A stretch of DNA of 64,000 bases from Peribolospora baueri (GCA_029717555.1 JAMDHS010000004.1:1-64000), one strand, 5' to 3'; positions 1 through 12,074 are shown, counted from the first letter of the stretch. A program made the numbers and translations. Notes: generated by a model not told the origin, from the sequence alone.

Positions 1-70
<70 letters not shown>
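1..70. repeat. Uninterrupted poly-A run at the window edge
   Basis: The window opens with about 70 consecutive A. On the minus strand this is a T run lying just downstream of the last visible exon of the NUFIP1-like gene. It could be the pyrimidine tract of an intron that continues off the window, or a contig-end or low-quality assembly artefact. No telomere-type repeat is seen. Confidence 0.8.
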
Positions 71-73
<3 letters not shown>

Positions 74-145
74 TGATGAGGATCCAGGTCAGGAAAAAAA
101 AAGGGAACCCAAGAAGGACCCGCTGGTCGTCGGCAGACAACTCAC

Positions 146-2036
146 GTCGGCGTGCTCGAACCGACAGCTATCGCCGCTTTTGCATCGTCCCATTCGCCAC
201 CACTTGCAAGTGATCCTTTGGCCTCGCCGAGTCTCGGTGCCTCCCTCGTCACGAGAGCGTGCTCCTGCTCCGTCGTCCCCCTCGTCGTTTTCCACTTCTT
301 CTCCTTCAGAGCCGCCGTGGCCCTCTAACGCGGCCGCCAGAGCTTGCTTCGCGCTGGAACCTAGCGGGAGCACATTCGAGGCTGCGGAGGCGGGTGGCCT
401 GCTCGACAGAGCTTCAGGCCCATCCAGGGCTGAGGAGGATGAGGAGGAGGTCGATTCCGCGTCCGAGTCCGAACTCGAGTCGTTTGAATCGGATGAGGAC
501 GTCGACTCCGATTCGTCCGACGAAGCCGACGATGTGTCAGAGTAGGCGATGCCGAGGACGTTCACCTTCGTCTTGACAGCTTCACTGGGAGGGGCCGCTT
601 TCCGATTCCGCTTCGACCGCTCTTGGTCCTCCCGCGTCGACGCCTCATCCGGACGCCTCCTTTTCGCATCTCTTCTGTCACCCGCATCCGCCCTGCCCCC
701 TCTGCCTCGATCCCGTCCTCCTCTACCGCCGCGGGTGTCGTCGTAACCCCGCCTGCGTCCGCGCCCACGTTGAGAAGTCGATATGGCATTGGAGCCGTCA
801 AGCTCTCCTCGAGCGATGTGCTCTTGTCGGGCATTTTCCTGCGGCAAAGAACAGGACGATCGGTACATGAAAAGAGTGAGACCAGGCTACTGCGCAGTCC
901 TCAGGCACGATTCGAAGAAAAAGAAACAAACCTTCTCCGCTACCACCTTTGCGGAAGGCCACCTCTTCTTCCGTTCTGCAATCCACCGCGCGATGTCTTC
1001 AGGGGAATCCAGTTTGACCGACGTCCCCTGGATCCTTGCTCTGTGCAAAGGAGAGCGACGGATCACGATCAGCACCAAGCCGTCTTCGTCGACAGCGAAG
1101 CAGAGTACCGTAACGAGCGGCCCGCGCCTCACCCAGGCGGACCATCAAGCTTTGAATGCTTTTCATGCCAGCCTTCAGGGTAGATGAGGTGTCGATCCAT
1201 GCGATGGATCCGCAGGTCTCTGGTGGAAAACGTCGAGTAGGTGCAGTTCTCGTAGTCACACTTCAAATGTCTATGACGAGCGTCAAAAAAAGCGTCAATA
1301 AAAAGTTGCCATCTGCGCTGGCAAAGTTGATCGAATCGTGAACGCCAGACCGCCCTTCGACCCACCCTGCCGAAGGCGGTGCAAAGCCCCTCGCGGGGCC
1401 CGAGCTCCTGCCGCCTCTTCCGCCTCTGTTGCCCGGTAAGCGAAGTGCTGCTCCTCTTCGATCATAATCTCCATCGGCTTTGAAATTCCATGCCGTCTCG
1501 CTGATTCCGTAACCCTGCTCGTTCACCCTCTGCTGAGGTTGCAAAAGTTGGCCGTGGGGAGGAGATGTGTACGGGTAGTACGAAGAGAGCTGTGGGACCT
1601 GCCCCTTCCCCTGCCCCGGTCCGTTCGCCGTCCACGGGTAAGAAGAAGAAGGACCATCAAAGACGACGAAGGACGGTGGGTGCGATGGTGGCGGCCGGTT
1701 TGGGAAAGCGCTCGGAGCAGGGAAAGCTGGATAGGCGGGTCCGGGCGCATAAGCGGATGATGATGGGTATGGCGCGCCTCCGACGGCAGCATGTCCGTAG
1801 CCATGCCCATGCCATCCTTGCTGACCGGCGTAGGTCACCATGCCCTGCGTCGTCGTCGAAGGGTGTCCGAGTGCGCCGGTGGCCGCTTGCGCAGCGAGCG
1901 CGCCGAGCTGGACGAGGTTTGGCTGCACACCGACACCGTGGCTGGGGCGGACGGAGGAGGTTCGTGGTCCCATCTGGCCGCTGCCGTCGTTCGAAGCGGG
2001 CACAGAAACGTCCTGAGGCGGACGTGCGGGCCCCAT
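146..2036 (-). CDS. NUFIP1-like zinc-finger protein, box C/D snoRNP assembly factor (3' end off the window)
   Basis: Exons on the minus strand are 2036-1366, 1270-1133, 1040-932 and 838-146, and all join in phase for 537 codons. The N-terminal half is rich in Gly, Pro, Tyr and Arg-Gly. The second exon carries a C2H2 finger (CDYENC then YSTFSTRDLRIHRMDRH). The third carries the conserved NUFIP1 block SPEDIARWIAERKKRWPS. The last exon has an RGG/Arg-rich stretch, a long Ser/Asp acidic stretch and a CCCH finger (CKWWRMGRCKSGDSCRFEH). NUFIP1/Rsa1 proteins act in the nucleus as a scaffold joining the R2TP complex to box C/D snoRNP proteins. A donor (GTGAGT) at 145-140 suggests the gene continues past the left edge. 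The start is the first Met that gives a clean exon 1; an in-frame Met at 2222 is an alternative. The donor after exon 3 is GTTTGT, weaker than its neighbours. Confidence 0.82.
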
Positions 2037-2599
2037 CGTGCGAGGCGCGAGCGGGGAGAGCTGCGACTTGATAGACGGCGTTCGTCTTCGTCCTTGTCGT
2101 CGTCCTCTTCCTCGTCGACGATCACGGCAAGTTCCCGTCGTCCGCACCGATCGGCCCGAAAACACTGCGGCGCCTCGACTGCGGAAGGGAAGGCAGTCTG
2201 GGCACCGTCCATTCGTCCACACGAGCGCGACAAAAGGCGATGGGGCGTTCGGGAAGTGGAACCCATTTCAAACTCGCTCGACGTCGATATCGAAAGAGAT
2301 GCATTCGTATGGAGCAGGTGCGGTGCCCAGAGCAGGATGAGACGCGCAAGACGAATTTGACAAGCAACGGACGAGAAGAAAAGGAAGGGCCGAGCTGAGA
2401 GGGATGCGCATAAGAAAGGGAAAGAAGCGAGTGGGGGGAAGAAGGAAGGAGTCTTCGATGGTGATACAAATACAAGATACAAGTGCAGAGGGTTAAAGGA
2501 GAAGAGAGCTCGCAAGTCCCTCCCTCCCGTGAATCACCTATGACCCTCCTTCCACCCACGCGCATGCCGCGCGCGACCGACGCCAAGCCAAGGTCAAAG
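2037..2599. other. Intergenic: bZIP gene 3' side and NUFIP1-like gene promoter
   Basis: About 560 bases between two genes read in the same (minus) direction. Small open frames overlap here on both strands but none shows a recognisable motif or clean splice sites. I see no RNA gene or repeat. Confidence 0.5.
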
Positions 2600-3379
2600 T
2601 CAAGGTGCGCTCTCCGTCGGAGCGCAAGCCACGTTGATGCAACCTCCCTGGTCCGCACTCTTCCCCAAGCCTGTGCAGTCGAACAGGCCGAGACAGCACT
2701 GCGTCTGCTCCCTCGCCGACGCCGCCGCCGCGGTCGCCGAGGACGCAGCGGCGGAGAGGGCCGCGCCGACGGCGTCCGCGGGCGGAACCTGACCTGCTGC
2801 CGGTGCGATGCCAGTTCCGGGTACGAGACCGGCGACCATTGTCATGTCCCCACGACCGCCTCGTCCCTGCGCCTGCGCCTGCGCCTGCGCCTGCCCCCGT
2901 CCTAGCTCCTGCTCCTGCCCCTGTCCCGAACCCCTTCCGATCGGGCTCTCCCCCGGCGTATGTGGCGTATGTGGTGTGTGCGGTGTATGCGGCGTATGCG
3001 GAGAAAGTGCGGTCGCCGCCGCGTGGAACACCCCGGACACGCTTCCTCCGATCGGGCTCGCGCTCAGGGACGAAGAGGCAGAGGGCGGCAACGGAGAGGA
3101 CACTTGAGCGGCGCCATGGCCGGCGGCCGGGGACGAGGAGAGCCCTTCGAAGCCCTGCATGGCTGCCATGGCGAGCACGTCGAAGCTGTTCCCTGGTCCG
3201 GCGTCGCCGGGGGAGATGGGCACCGGTGTCGAGTTGGCCGACGGCACTTGTACCGTCAGCCGAGGCAGCTGTGGAACGCCCGTCGGCTGTCCGGGCGCTG
3301 AAGTCGAAGCCTGTAGGGGGAAGCTTTGACTGATGGCTGGACTCGGAAGGTGCAACTGCGGAATCACTTGTTGAAGACG

Positions 3380-3447
<68 letters not shown>

Positions 3448-5352
3448 GCTGCTGCTGCTGCTGCTGCTGTTGTTGTTGGTGTTGTTGGTGTTGGTGTTGC
3501 AGCTGCTGCAGTTGCTGCTGCCGCTGCTGTAGTTGCTGCTGCCGCTGCTGTAGTTGCTGCTGTCTCCTCGCAGCGGCCAGCTGCTCGTGACCGACGATCG
3601 CTCGGCCATGCCTCTGCGTGTCATTCGCGTCCATGCCCAATAAGCTCGCCGGCGTAGGCGTCGAAAAGTTCCTTGCTTGCATCACCGACACGGGCAACGC
3701 TGCCAACGAGGAGAGCTGCTGTTGGGCGTCGCGAAGGGCTAGCAAACCCTCCTGAGCGGTGGAGAAAAGGCCCATGGATGAGACGTGCTGGGGCGTGTGT
3801 TGTTGTTGCTGCAGCGATTGAAGCTGCTGCTGCTGCTGCTGCTGCTGCCGCGCTCCCGTTCCATCATCCATGCCGGGGGAGGCAGCAGAGAAAGGGGAGG
3901 CGGGCGACAGGACCATACCGGGTGTCGGGTGGTTCGGACTTGAATGATCGCGCTCCGGGGTGCGAGGGTCCGCGACCTGATGAGGTCGCATTGAGTGGGG
4001 CGAGCGAGCGTCAGGAGCGGCGCCGGCTTCCAAGGTGTCGCAATCCACCCAACCCCCACAGCAGAGCATGTTCTTCCCCTGCTCTTGACCCGTCTGCGGC
4101 GTCGGCCCCCTGACGCCGGGGCTCTGCTCCCCCGTCCCTCCACCGCTGTGGAAGGAAGAGGGCGAAAAGGAAGCGGAGGAAATGGATGACGGCGAGGCGG
4201 CCAACTCGTTCTGCCTTGATCCGAGGACGACGTCAGGGACCTCGAGGAGAGAGCTCGAGCTGATGCTCGACCGGGCTCGCTTGTGGCGGTGGACGAACGC
4301 GCCGGACGAATCGGGAAAAGAGGGTCTGACGCCGGCGTTGGTCGCAAAGGCCGTGTCGACTCGCAAAGTCGGTGGCGGGCCGGGAGTGACGGGACGGGCG
4401 GGCGAGCTATGGCCACTGTGTAGCGGATCAGTCAACGACACCGATCTTTGGGTCCGCGTTATCGGCGGAGCGTTGAATAGCGTCGGGTAAAGGAAGGAAG
4501 GCTGATAGGGCGGAGCATGGGAGGTAGCGACGTGTCCGCTCATGCTTACGCTCGAAAAGGGATTGGCAACGGTCTGCTGAGGAGGAGCACGGTCGGACGA
4601 GCCGGGAACCGAACCGCCACCGACCATGCCCGCGTCTTGAGGGGCCGAGTGTGGCCGAGAAGTTTGAGTAGGCTGCATGGCCGTCGAGAGTTGGCGTGCA
4701 TCCCCGTGGAGTGAAGGTCCGGAGGCGCCCTCGGCGGTCCTAGCCTGGAAGAAGTTGAACAACGCGGTTAGGCTATTTAGGGACGACTGAATCTGTGTCG
4801 TCGTCTCGGCCTGAAGAGGAAAAGAGAGCGCGGGCGGCGCATTCGACTTGCGTCAGCATTCCCTCATAATCGACTCGACTTGGGCCAGGCGCAGAATGCG
4901 GATGGCCCGTTCCATCCTTGAACCGGCGTCGCGTCGCATTATGGACTTAATGCACCAGCCGCGCCATCACTGGCAGGGCGACTTACCAGGTTGGCCCACA
5001 TTTGCCCGCCACCACAAACGCAACGATTCGAGATGGCCTGCCTCGTCGGGTCACCGCGCTGGCTGTCACCGTCGTCGCCATCAGGTTCTTCCGTCTCCGT
5101 CGCCTTCCTCTTGCCTTTATATACGCCTTTGCCCTTTTGCGAGCTGGACGGGTCGGAATCGCCTCCGCCATCGTCATCGGCTCCCTCTCTCTCACCCAGA
5201 CGTTCCCTGAGCTCTTTGTTGGCCGCCTCGAGCTGCTCAACCTTCTCCTCCAGGCTCTTGAGATATTCCGCCTTGCGCGTCCGGTAGCTGCGCTGATTGA
5301 TGAGCGAGCGGGACAGCGGCAAGGTCGGGTCTTTGCGCCGTCCACGAACCAT
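2600..5352 (-). CDS. bZIP transcription factor with polyglutamine tract and paired cysteine motifs
   Basis: Two exons, 5352-4987 and 4810-2600, join in phase to give 858 residues. The first exon opens with MVRGRRKDPTLPLSR and the basic region NQRSYRTRKAEYLKSLEEKV, followed by a leucine-zipper-like helix and an acidic/basic linker. Such proteins bind DNA as dimers in the nucleus. The second exon is long and low in complexity: Ser/Pro-rich stretches, a very long Gln tract (3374-3545), a run of repeated His-Thr-Pro units and a Gly-Gln/Ala-Gln repeat. Two matching cysteine motifs of form C-C-x-G-x-x-D-C occur, one mid-protein (4040-4063) and one near the C-terminus (2675-2698). The family resembles other fungal bZIP factors whose N-terminus is Arg-Gly-Arg-rich; I do not know the target genes. 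The region upstream is unusually long and gene-free. Confidence 0.85.
3374..3545 (-). repeat. CAA/CAG repeat coding for polyglutamine
   Basis: On the plus strand this is a run of TTG followed by CTG/TTG mixtures. On the coding (minus) strand it is mostly CAA, with CAG interspersed at the 5' end of the tract and occasional His codons. It encodes roughly fifty Gln in the bZIP protein. Nearly pure CAA units make length variation between strains likely. Confidence 0.9.
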
Positions 5353-7350
5353 TTCGCGTCACGAGAGAGCAAAGGAGCTGCCAGCTTGCTGGTCGACGGC
5401 GGCCGTCAGCTTGGCTGAGGCGCCAGTGATGAGAGCCAACGGTCGGGCGTTCGTCACAGAACGGAGGCGAGGCCGCTCTACTCCAAAATGCCGTCGAGAT
5501 GCGTCGTAGCGAAGCCAGACGACGACGGCGCCGGCAAAAATGACTCAGCCAATGGACGCGTTTGGGGATCGCGGCGTCGCTCGCGGAAATACGACGAGGC
5601 GGCGCGACGGCGAGCGAATCTGGGGTGTCGAAATGAGAGAGGGGGAAAGGTTGCGGGGTGTCGGTCAGGAAAGAGAGACGAAATGCGAAAAAGGCGACGC
5701 GCGGAAGGCTCAAGCACGGACCTGAAAGAGAATGCGACGAAAGAGCGCAGGCGGACCGTCGATCCCGGACGCCGCCGAAAGCGACCGTGGCGTACGAACG
5801 AAAGGGTGCGCAAATTACTTGCAGTCGAGATGCGGACGGTCTTCTCTAGCCGCCGGCCTTGGCCTTTGCGGTGAGAGATGGAGAGATGGTACGATACCGC
5901 CTTGTCCGCCAGCCGGAGAGACGAAGACACAGCAACGCGGTCGACGTCGGTCCACTGCGGTCGTATGCGGAACGCACAGGGCCAGCTGAACGGAAGGGCT
6001 CGGTCGTGGAACCTTACGTCGACCGTCGGATCGCGCTGAATGGAGAGCTCGATTAGCGTGCTGCTGAGCGAGCGGCCCCTGCGCACTGTGCACTCCCTTG
6101 ACACAGTCTGGTCTGGTCTGGTCTGGCCTGGTCGGACTTGGTGGGTGAGCTGGCCAGCGATGAGGCGGGCGACGGTAGCGTCGATCCGGCAGACTTGACG
6201 GTCGGACGCCTGCCGGGTCGAGCAGAGTGCGAGAAGGAAAGCGAGGGCAAAGAAAGCGTCAGGACTAGCGGACGTTATCGTTGGCGTAAGGTGCTGCGCC
6301 TCTTCCGAAGACGCCCGGCAAGGAGAAGTGCGGGCGAGGAGAGACGAAGAAAAGTTGAACTTGAAAACGGCTAAACGGAGGCGGAGCCTAGGGCGACAGC
6401 GTGGCAGAAGGGATCGACGGGTGCCTGTCCGTCACTGGTGCTGGGGGCGTGGGGGAAGGAAGGCGCTCAGAGCGACGGGCGTGCGCCTATCTGCCTGGTC
6501 TTTCTGGGTGCGATCGCGAGCGAGGTGTGGTCCGCCGTGTCTTGGTGGGAAGGGTGGGAAGGAAGAAAGCGGGTGCGACGGGAGTGGAGAGCGCGGGCGG
6601 GTCTAGGAGGCTGGGGCGTCCAGCTTGGCGGGTTGGTGATCGTCGTGTCGTCCAGAGCAGACGTCTGTCCGTCTGTCGTGCTCGGTCCGGCAGAGGAGGT
6701 GTGCGAATTCATCCATCCCTCCATCCACACATACACATGGGAGATGGGAGGTGGGAGGTGGGAGGTGGAAGAAGGGAGAAGGAAGATGGGCCTCCGCCGC
6801 CGTCGCCCGTTCTGTCTTCGAAGGCTTGGCGTTCATCGACCCGGCTCCGGGGTTGCGCGATCGCGGGCCAAGGAACTGCCTGCCCTTCCCGACGCCCGCC
6901 GGGCTGACGAGGTATGTCGAGGGAAGGGTTAGAGAAAGAGTGAGAGAAACTTCTGCTTGCACCGCCTCGTCCTTTCATCCTTATCCTTCCTTCCTTCTTT
7001 CTTTCCTCGTCCACGTCTTCCTCCAGCCTTGGCGCGCCCATACCCGCACCCGGCCCGGCGCACGTGCCACCAATTCCCCGTCATGCATAATAATATCAAA
7101 TTCGTGCGCGTGCCGCAGCCGTCGCCGTGTTTGAAATGGCTGTCTTCCCATTGGACGACGGACGAGGTGAGAAGGGCCGACTCGAGCGCGGACCAATTTG
7201 GCTGCCCCTCCACGTTGATTAGCCTCGTATCGAGGGAGGAGCGAGGCAGCTTCTCATCCGACCCGGCTCGGCATATGAACCAAACGTCCAATCGCAATGA
7301 AACGGCATGAACGAAATGGAACGAAAAGAAATGAAGTGGATGTTCCTCGG
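5353..7350. other. Two-kilobase gene-poor stretch upstream of the bZIP gene
   Basis: No open frame here carries a recognisable domain or consistent splice sites. It holds short simple repeats, for example a TCTGG-type run near 6105-6135 and a GGGAGGT-type run near 6738-6770, and pyrimidine-rich blocks near 6980-7025. The likely contents are the bZIP promoter and 5' UTR and the 3' side of the next gene. Confidence 0.5.
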
Positions 7351-8712
7351 TCATTGCTCTTCCTCCGTGTCAGACCCCGACTCCCTCTCTTCCCCCTCTC
7401 CTGCCGCCGCTGTCAGCAGCACGCGCCGTCTCTTCCTCGCCGGCAGACGCTGTAGACGCTGTGGCTGTGGCGAGTGGGAGACGACTGCCGGACTTCGTTC
7501 CCCTCCCCGTTCCCGTTCCCGTTCCATCGACGACGACGGCCGGACGCCAGAGAGGGGGGGCGAGGACGAGGATGAGGACAAGGACGGGAGACGCTCCAGC
7601 CGCGCTGACATCGTGTGCACTACCGGTACAAGGTCGCTCAGCGCAGACAAACTCCTCACCACCTCAAGAATTTCCGCTTGTCCAGCGGCGAGGCTGACCA
7701 GTTGCTGAGCGATCCGGTTTCGGAGCATGCATCGAATCGAGTCGAGTTGTGCTTGTCAGCTCGGTACAGCGAACTGACCTGATCCCCTCGCATATGTGCA
7801 CACCCTTCTTCCACGAGGCTGCCATCCTCCTCGCTCACCTTCCTGTCTTCCGAGAGCGCCCGCATCGTCTTATCCCATCTCTCCCCCATCGCCTCGAGGT
7901 GCTCCTGCATCGCCTCCATCTCGCTCATGACCGTCCTAGAGTTCGCCTCCAGAGCCGCCTTCAGCTCTTCTTCCGCCGCGCTGACCAGGCGAGCATGACC
8001 CTTGTTTACTGCGCATAGCCGCCGTTCCGATCCCGTTCGAGGAAAAAAGGGGAAGCGGGAGATGACAGAAGTGCGTGAGCGAGGCAGAGCGTAGTCTGTG
8101 TGCCTCCGAATCGGACTCACCTGCCTCCCCAATCTCCCTCCGGCTTTCCGCCCTCTCCTCCGCCAATCCTTCGTTGATCTTTTCCAGCGCCCGCCCCGTC
8201 GCCTCCATCTTTCCCCCAAGCTCCGTCACCCGCTCTACCAAGTCTTGAACGGCCTTGCGCGTCTCCTCGATCACCGCACGCCCGTCCGCCTCTGCCGCTG
8301 CCGCTACAGCCGCCGCTCGCTCCGTCGGCGCCGAAGCGATCGCTGGGAAACCCGGAGGCCTAAGCTCGACGGAAAGGGGCGGCGGTGGCATTCCTCCCGG
8401 CGGATGGAACGGTGGGGGGCCGAAGGGTAGGTGGGGTTCGAAAGGGCCCGAGGGAGGCCCGATGAAGCAGCTTGGCGGTGGCGTGTGCCCGAGGAGGTTC
8501 AAGAGGTGTTGGACGGAACGGTAGAGCGGCGTCGGCGGCGGCGGGTTTGGAGCGAAAGACGGCGTCGTGCTTTGCTGGATCTGGAACGGTGGTCCGGCTT
8601 GCAGCATGGGAAGAGGGGGTTCGGGGTGGGGAGCCAAGCTGGAAGAGATGGCAGGGAGGAAGTGATTGGATGGCAAGGGCGTCGAGCTCGGAAGAACGGG
8701 CGGCATGCTCAT
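7351..8712 (-). CDS. Unrecognised proline-rich coiled-coil protein
   Basis: Three exons, 8712-8121, 8008-7779 and 7704-7351, join in phase to give 391 residues. Residues 1 to about 110 are rich in Pro, Ser and Phe. Then comes a long helical region, starting near ERAAAVAAAAEADGRAVIEE and continuing through exon 2 (EEELKAALEANSRTVMSEME), with heptad spacing expected of a coiled coil. The C-terminus is Ser-rich, then basic (PARKRRRVLLT), then acidic (SGSDTEEEQ). The basic stretch could be a nuclear localisation signal. I do not recognise the family. The gene sits 164 bases from the 3' end of Spp1 on the same strand. All three junctions use plausible GT-AG sites, which is the main support that this is a real gene. 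Confidence 0.65.
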
Positions 8713-8876
8713 CGTCGTCGTCGTCGGCGGCGGTGGTGGGTGAGGAGAAAGGAGAAGGAAGGATGAAGAGGCTCGCGGGTCGGTCGAAAATCAGACACGC
8801 GTCGAATGTCACGCATACAACGACTAGCTATTCATACAAAACCACCACAGCACAGCCGTCCCTCTCAGACACCTCA

Positions 8877-11638
8877 CTACCCCTTCACCCTAGTACCGTT
8901 CGCCAGCGCTCTCAACTTGGCCAACTCTACCTCCCCCCGCCTTCGCTTCCGGCGCTCGTCCGCCTCCGCCTCCGCCTCCAGGTCCTCGATCGCCATGCGC
9001 AGCTCGCGCTCTTGCGCTGACAGATTCGCCAACGCGGCGTTCTGGAAAGGAGGACAGGAGACAAGGACGATCGATGAGCGAGCCGCTGCGGATGGCGCAG
9101 CCGTCCGGCTGACTGAAAGGAAACGAGGATCGAAAACGCAAGACACCGAATCGGACGCACCTTGATCTCCTTTTCCGTCTCAAACTCTGCCCCTCTGACC
9201 ATCTCCCACCCAGCATGTCGCCCGCACCTCCTCCGGCCGACCCCGCAAACGATCGTCTCGCTTTCACCACCGCCGCTCCCGCCAGCCAGATCGCCGGTCG
9301 GAGCATGACTGGCTGGTGCGCCGTTCGCACCTGCCGCTCCGTCCGCGGTGACAGGAGGTGGAGGAGGGTCGATGCGACCGTCCAAGTCGACAGAACCCCG
9401 CAAGATGGCTTTTCCCTTCTCACTCTCCGCCCACTCTTTGAGCTCGTCATCGTCCCAGGCGATCCGCGAGTCGAACCCGCACATGGCGTCCTTCCCACCG
9501 TTCGCCCCGCCGCCGTAGGCCTTGCTTTTCTTGCTCCCTCCGCTCGGCGCACTCGTCGAGGACGACACCACGGACGGCAAGGCGGCGCACCTGGCAGAGG
9601 CGAGCTCGAGCAGCCTGCTTCTCGCCAGGAGCGGGGCGAGCGAGGCGTCGAGCGCGGAACGCGAAGCCAACAAGCGCTTCAGGCCTGCGCGCTTCTCGGC
9701 GAGCTCCGCGAGAGCCGCAGAAGAGTGCGGGGCGACCCCGGCGTTACCGGGCGACGTCGGCGAGATGAAGCCGTTGCTCGTCGTGGGCGGCTTCCATCCC
9801 TCCTCCTCCTCCTCGTCACTGCCGATGATGAGTTTCCGCCATCTCCATCTACCGTCACCCGCACGACCGTTCCCGTCTTCCAATTCTGCCCCGCTCTCCC
9901 TACGCGCTCCTCCGGCATTCGCAGCCCAAACGACCCGCCCTTCCTTCTTCCTCGCCTCCCGTATCCGTTTGAGGCCCCACAATTTGTCGGGCTTGGCCTT
10001 GGATGTGCGGATGCGCTGCATGGCTACCAGGATGCCGCATCGCTCAGAACAGTACTTGGAAACGGGAGCTACGGGCATTCGACACCCTTCGCGCGCACAG
10101 GGCAGGCGCCAAGTCGTCTGTTCCTTAGTGACTGATGAAAGACGATCGGATCGTCCTTGAGTTAGTGCTTGCGCGGAGCGTGTACATGACTGAAAGCCAC
10201 GAACGATGGGATCTCACCTCGTTCACAATTGGGGCAGACATACATGTCAACGAGATCGCCATCTTCATCCCTCAGCCCGACGCAGGTGGTGTGGTACCAG
10301 GCGTCGCATTTGTCGCACGCGAGCATGATCATGCCCTGCGTTGAGCGCGCAAAAGGAAAGACAAAGTCAGAAAGGCACTTGTCGGAAGAGAGCACTACGG
10401 AAGAACTCACGTCGTCCAACTCGGAATCCTTCTTCTTGCAAAAGCAATGCACCTTTTCCTCCTCGTCCTCCTCCTTCGCACCATCCTCTTCCTCTCCCTC
10501 CTCTTCTGGCTCTTCCTCCTCCACCTTCTTCACGCTAGCGTTGGCTTTCGCTTTCTTCCCTTTCCCCTTGCTCTTCGCTGCTGGTGCCGTTCCCTCCTCA
10601 GACGCCGGACTTGCTCCGCTGACGTTCGATGCGGGCGTGGGCGTCCTCGTCTGTTCTCGAGATCGCGACGCCGCGCTTCCCCGCTTCGACACCGAGCCCG
10701 ATACCACTGGAGCCTTGCTCGCCTTTGCCTTCTTGCCCGCGATCGCGATCGGAAGAGTTCGAGCTGATGAAGCTGATGAAGAAGGTGGGGCGGGGACAGA
10801 GGCTGGAGTGGCCGAACGGGAGCGGGACGTCTTGTGAGTGTGGCCTGAGGTGTCATCAGCTGATGGAAGAGGCAACGACTAAGTGCGGAAATACAAAGAG
10901 CATGTCACTTGGGTGAGCCGACTTTAGGAAAGGGTAAAACGAGGCTCAAATGGCATGGCTCACCTCATGGTGCTGGTGCTCGTCGTGCCCGTCCGTGTCT
11001 CCGCCGCGGCCTGCTAGGTCGCTGCTGTCAGCGTGGTGCTCTGGCTCGCGCTCGCTCCGTCCAGCAGCTTCCGCCAAAAAGCTCAGTGCATCCATCCCTT
11101 GTGGGACGCCTTCCCGCGTCTGCTCCGCCACTACATCTCGCAGTGCTTCCGAATGACCATCTGAAGGGGGCGAGTTAGCCTGGGGAGGAACGGACGACAC
11201 CGGCGAACCGTCCCTCCGTCGCTTGATTCCGCTGTACCGAGTGCCATCGCCAGACAAAAATCCGTTTTGAGATGAATCCCCTTCCCGCTCTACCGACCCA
11301 CGGGCCACGACCTCGTCATCAGGGTCTCCATCCGCGTCCGCATCCGTATCCTCCATGTTCATGCCCTCAGCTCGGGCCTTTGACGCGTCCTTGCCGTCAT
11401 CACCAGGCCGAATCGCCAGCATGCCATCGACGGACATGTTCTGTTGAAACGGCGTGGAAGCTTGCAGAACCTCGGCGCTTGAGCGGTCCATCGTCACCAA
11501 GGGCCCCTGTTCCTCGTTCAGATCGCCGTCGGCGCCTTGTTCACGCGAGACGGAAAGGGGCGACGGCGCAACAACGCTGGGGAGAGGAGAAGTCAAGGGC
11601 GACTCGAGGGGGCGGAGCAAGGTGTTGAGGGGAGCCAT
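8877..11638 (-). CDS. SPP1: Spp1/CFP1-like PHD-finger subunit of the Set1 (COMPASS) H3K4 methyltransferase
   Basis: Five exons, 11638-10964, 10878-10411, 10335-10218, 10131-9161 and 9041-8877, join in phase to give 798 residues. A disordered N-terminus and an acidic/basic linker precede a PHD finger split by an intron: CFCKKKDSELDD, then CDKCDAWYHTTC and VCPNCE. Exon 4 begins with the second conserved block of the family, with WRLPCAREGCRMP followed by SKYCSERCG. A helical, Glu/Arg-rich region ends the protein. Spp1/CFP1 reads H3K4 methylation or CpG chromatin and recruits Set1. No CXXC finger is seen, as in other fungal Spp1 proteins. An in-frame Met at 11734 is an alternative start. The gene is divergent from the Rab5 gene. 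Confidence 0.88.
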
Positions 11639-12074
11639 CGGTCGCTCCCTTTCGCCCTCCGCGTCCGGTTTTTTTTGAGATCGAGGGTGGGACGACGAGC
11701 AAGCAAGCAGGGAGAGGGGAGCGCGACAAGGCACGTGGCGGCGACGTGCGACTGAGCCGGCTCTGTGGTAAAAGGGAATACAAACCCGCTATAAAGCCTT
11801 GCTATCCGGGCCCGGCCGCAGGGTTTTGAACTACGACCGCCCTCCGTCGTCACACACTCGCAGTCACATCGCCGTCGCCACCACTCACATCCCCCCGCGT
11901 TCGCCCCTCGCCCGTCTCGTACTCGTTCCCCTCATCCAAACAGCCCTCTCCTGGCCTCTGTGGCGTCGGCTTCCCTATAGTTTTGCCAGTCTTCCTCGCG
12001 CGCTCCATCGAAACAGCGATCCTCGCCCCAGTAGACACGGATACCCCCACTCCATCGGAACGGTCGCACCCGAC
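11639..12074. promoter_or_regulatory. Shared divergent promoter of the Spp1 and Rab5 genes
   Basis: This 436-base gap separates two start codons facing away from each other, so both promoters must lie in it or overlap its genes. A TATA-like CTATAAAG occurs near 11789. The Rab5 side is pyrimidine-rich. Function is inferred from position only. Confidence 0.55.

Noticed and set aside
1271-1300. GC-AG intron in the NUFIP1-like gene
   Set aside because: A normal GT-AG intron from 1365 to 1271 restores phase and leads directly into the C2H2 finger, so a GC donor is not needed.
5478-6104. Minus-strand frame of 208 codons upstream of the bZIP gene
   Set aside because: Arg/Ser-rich shadow-like composition, no motif and no matching splice sites; more likely promoter and 5' UTR.
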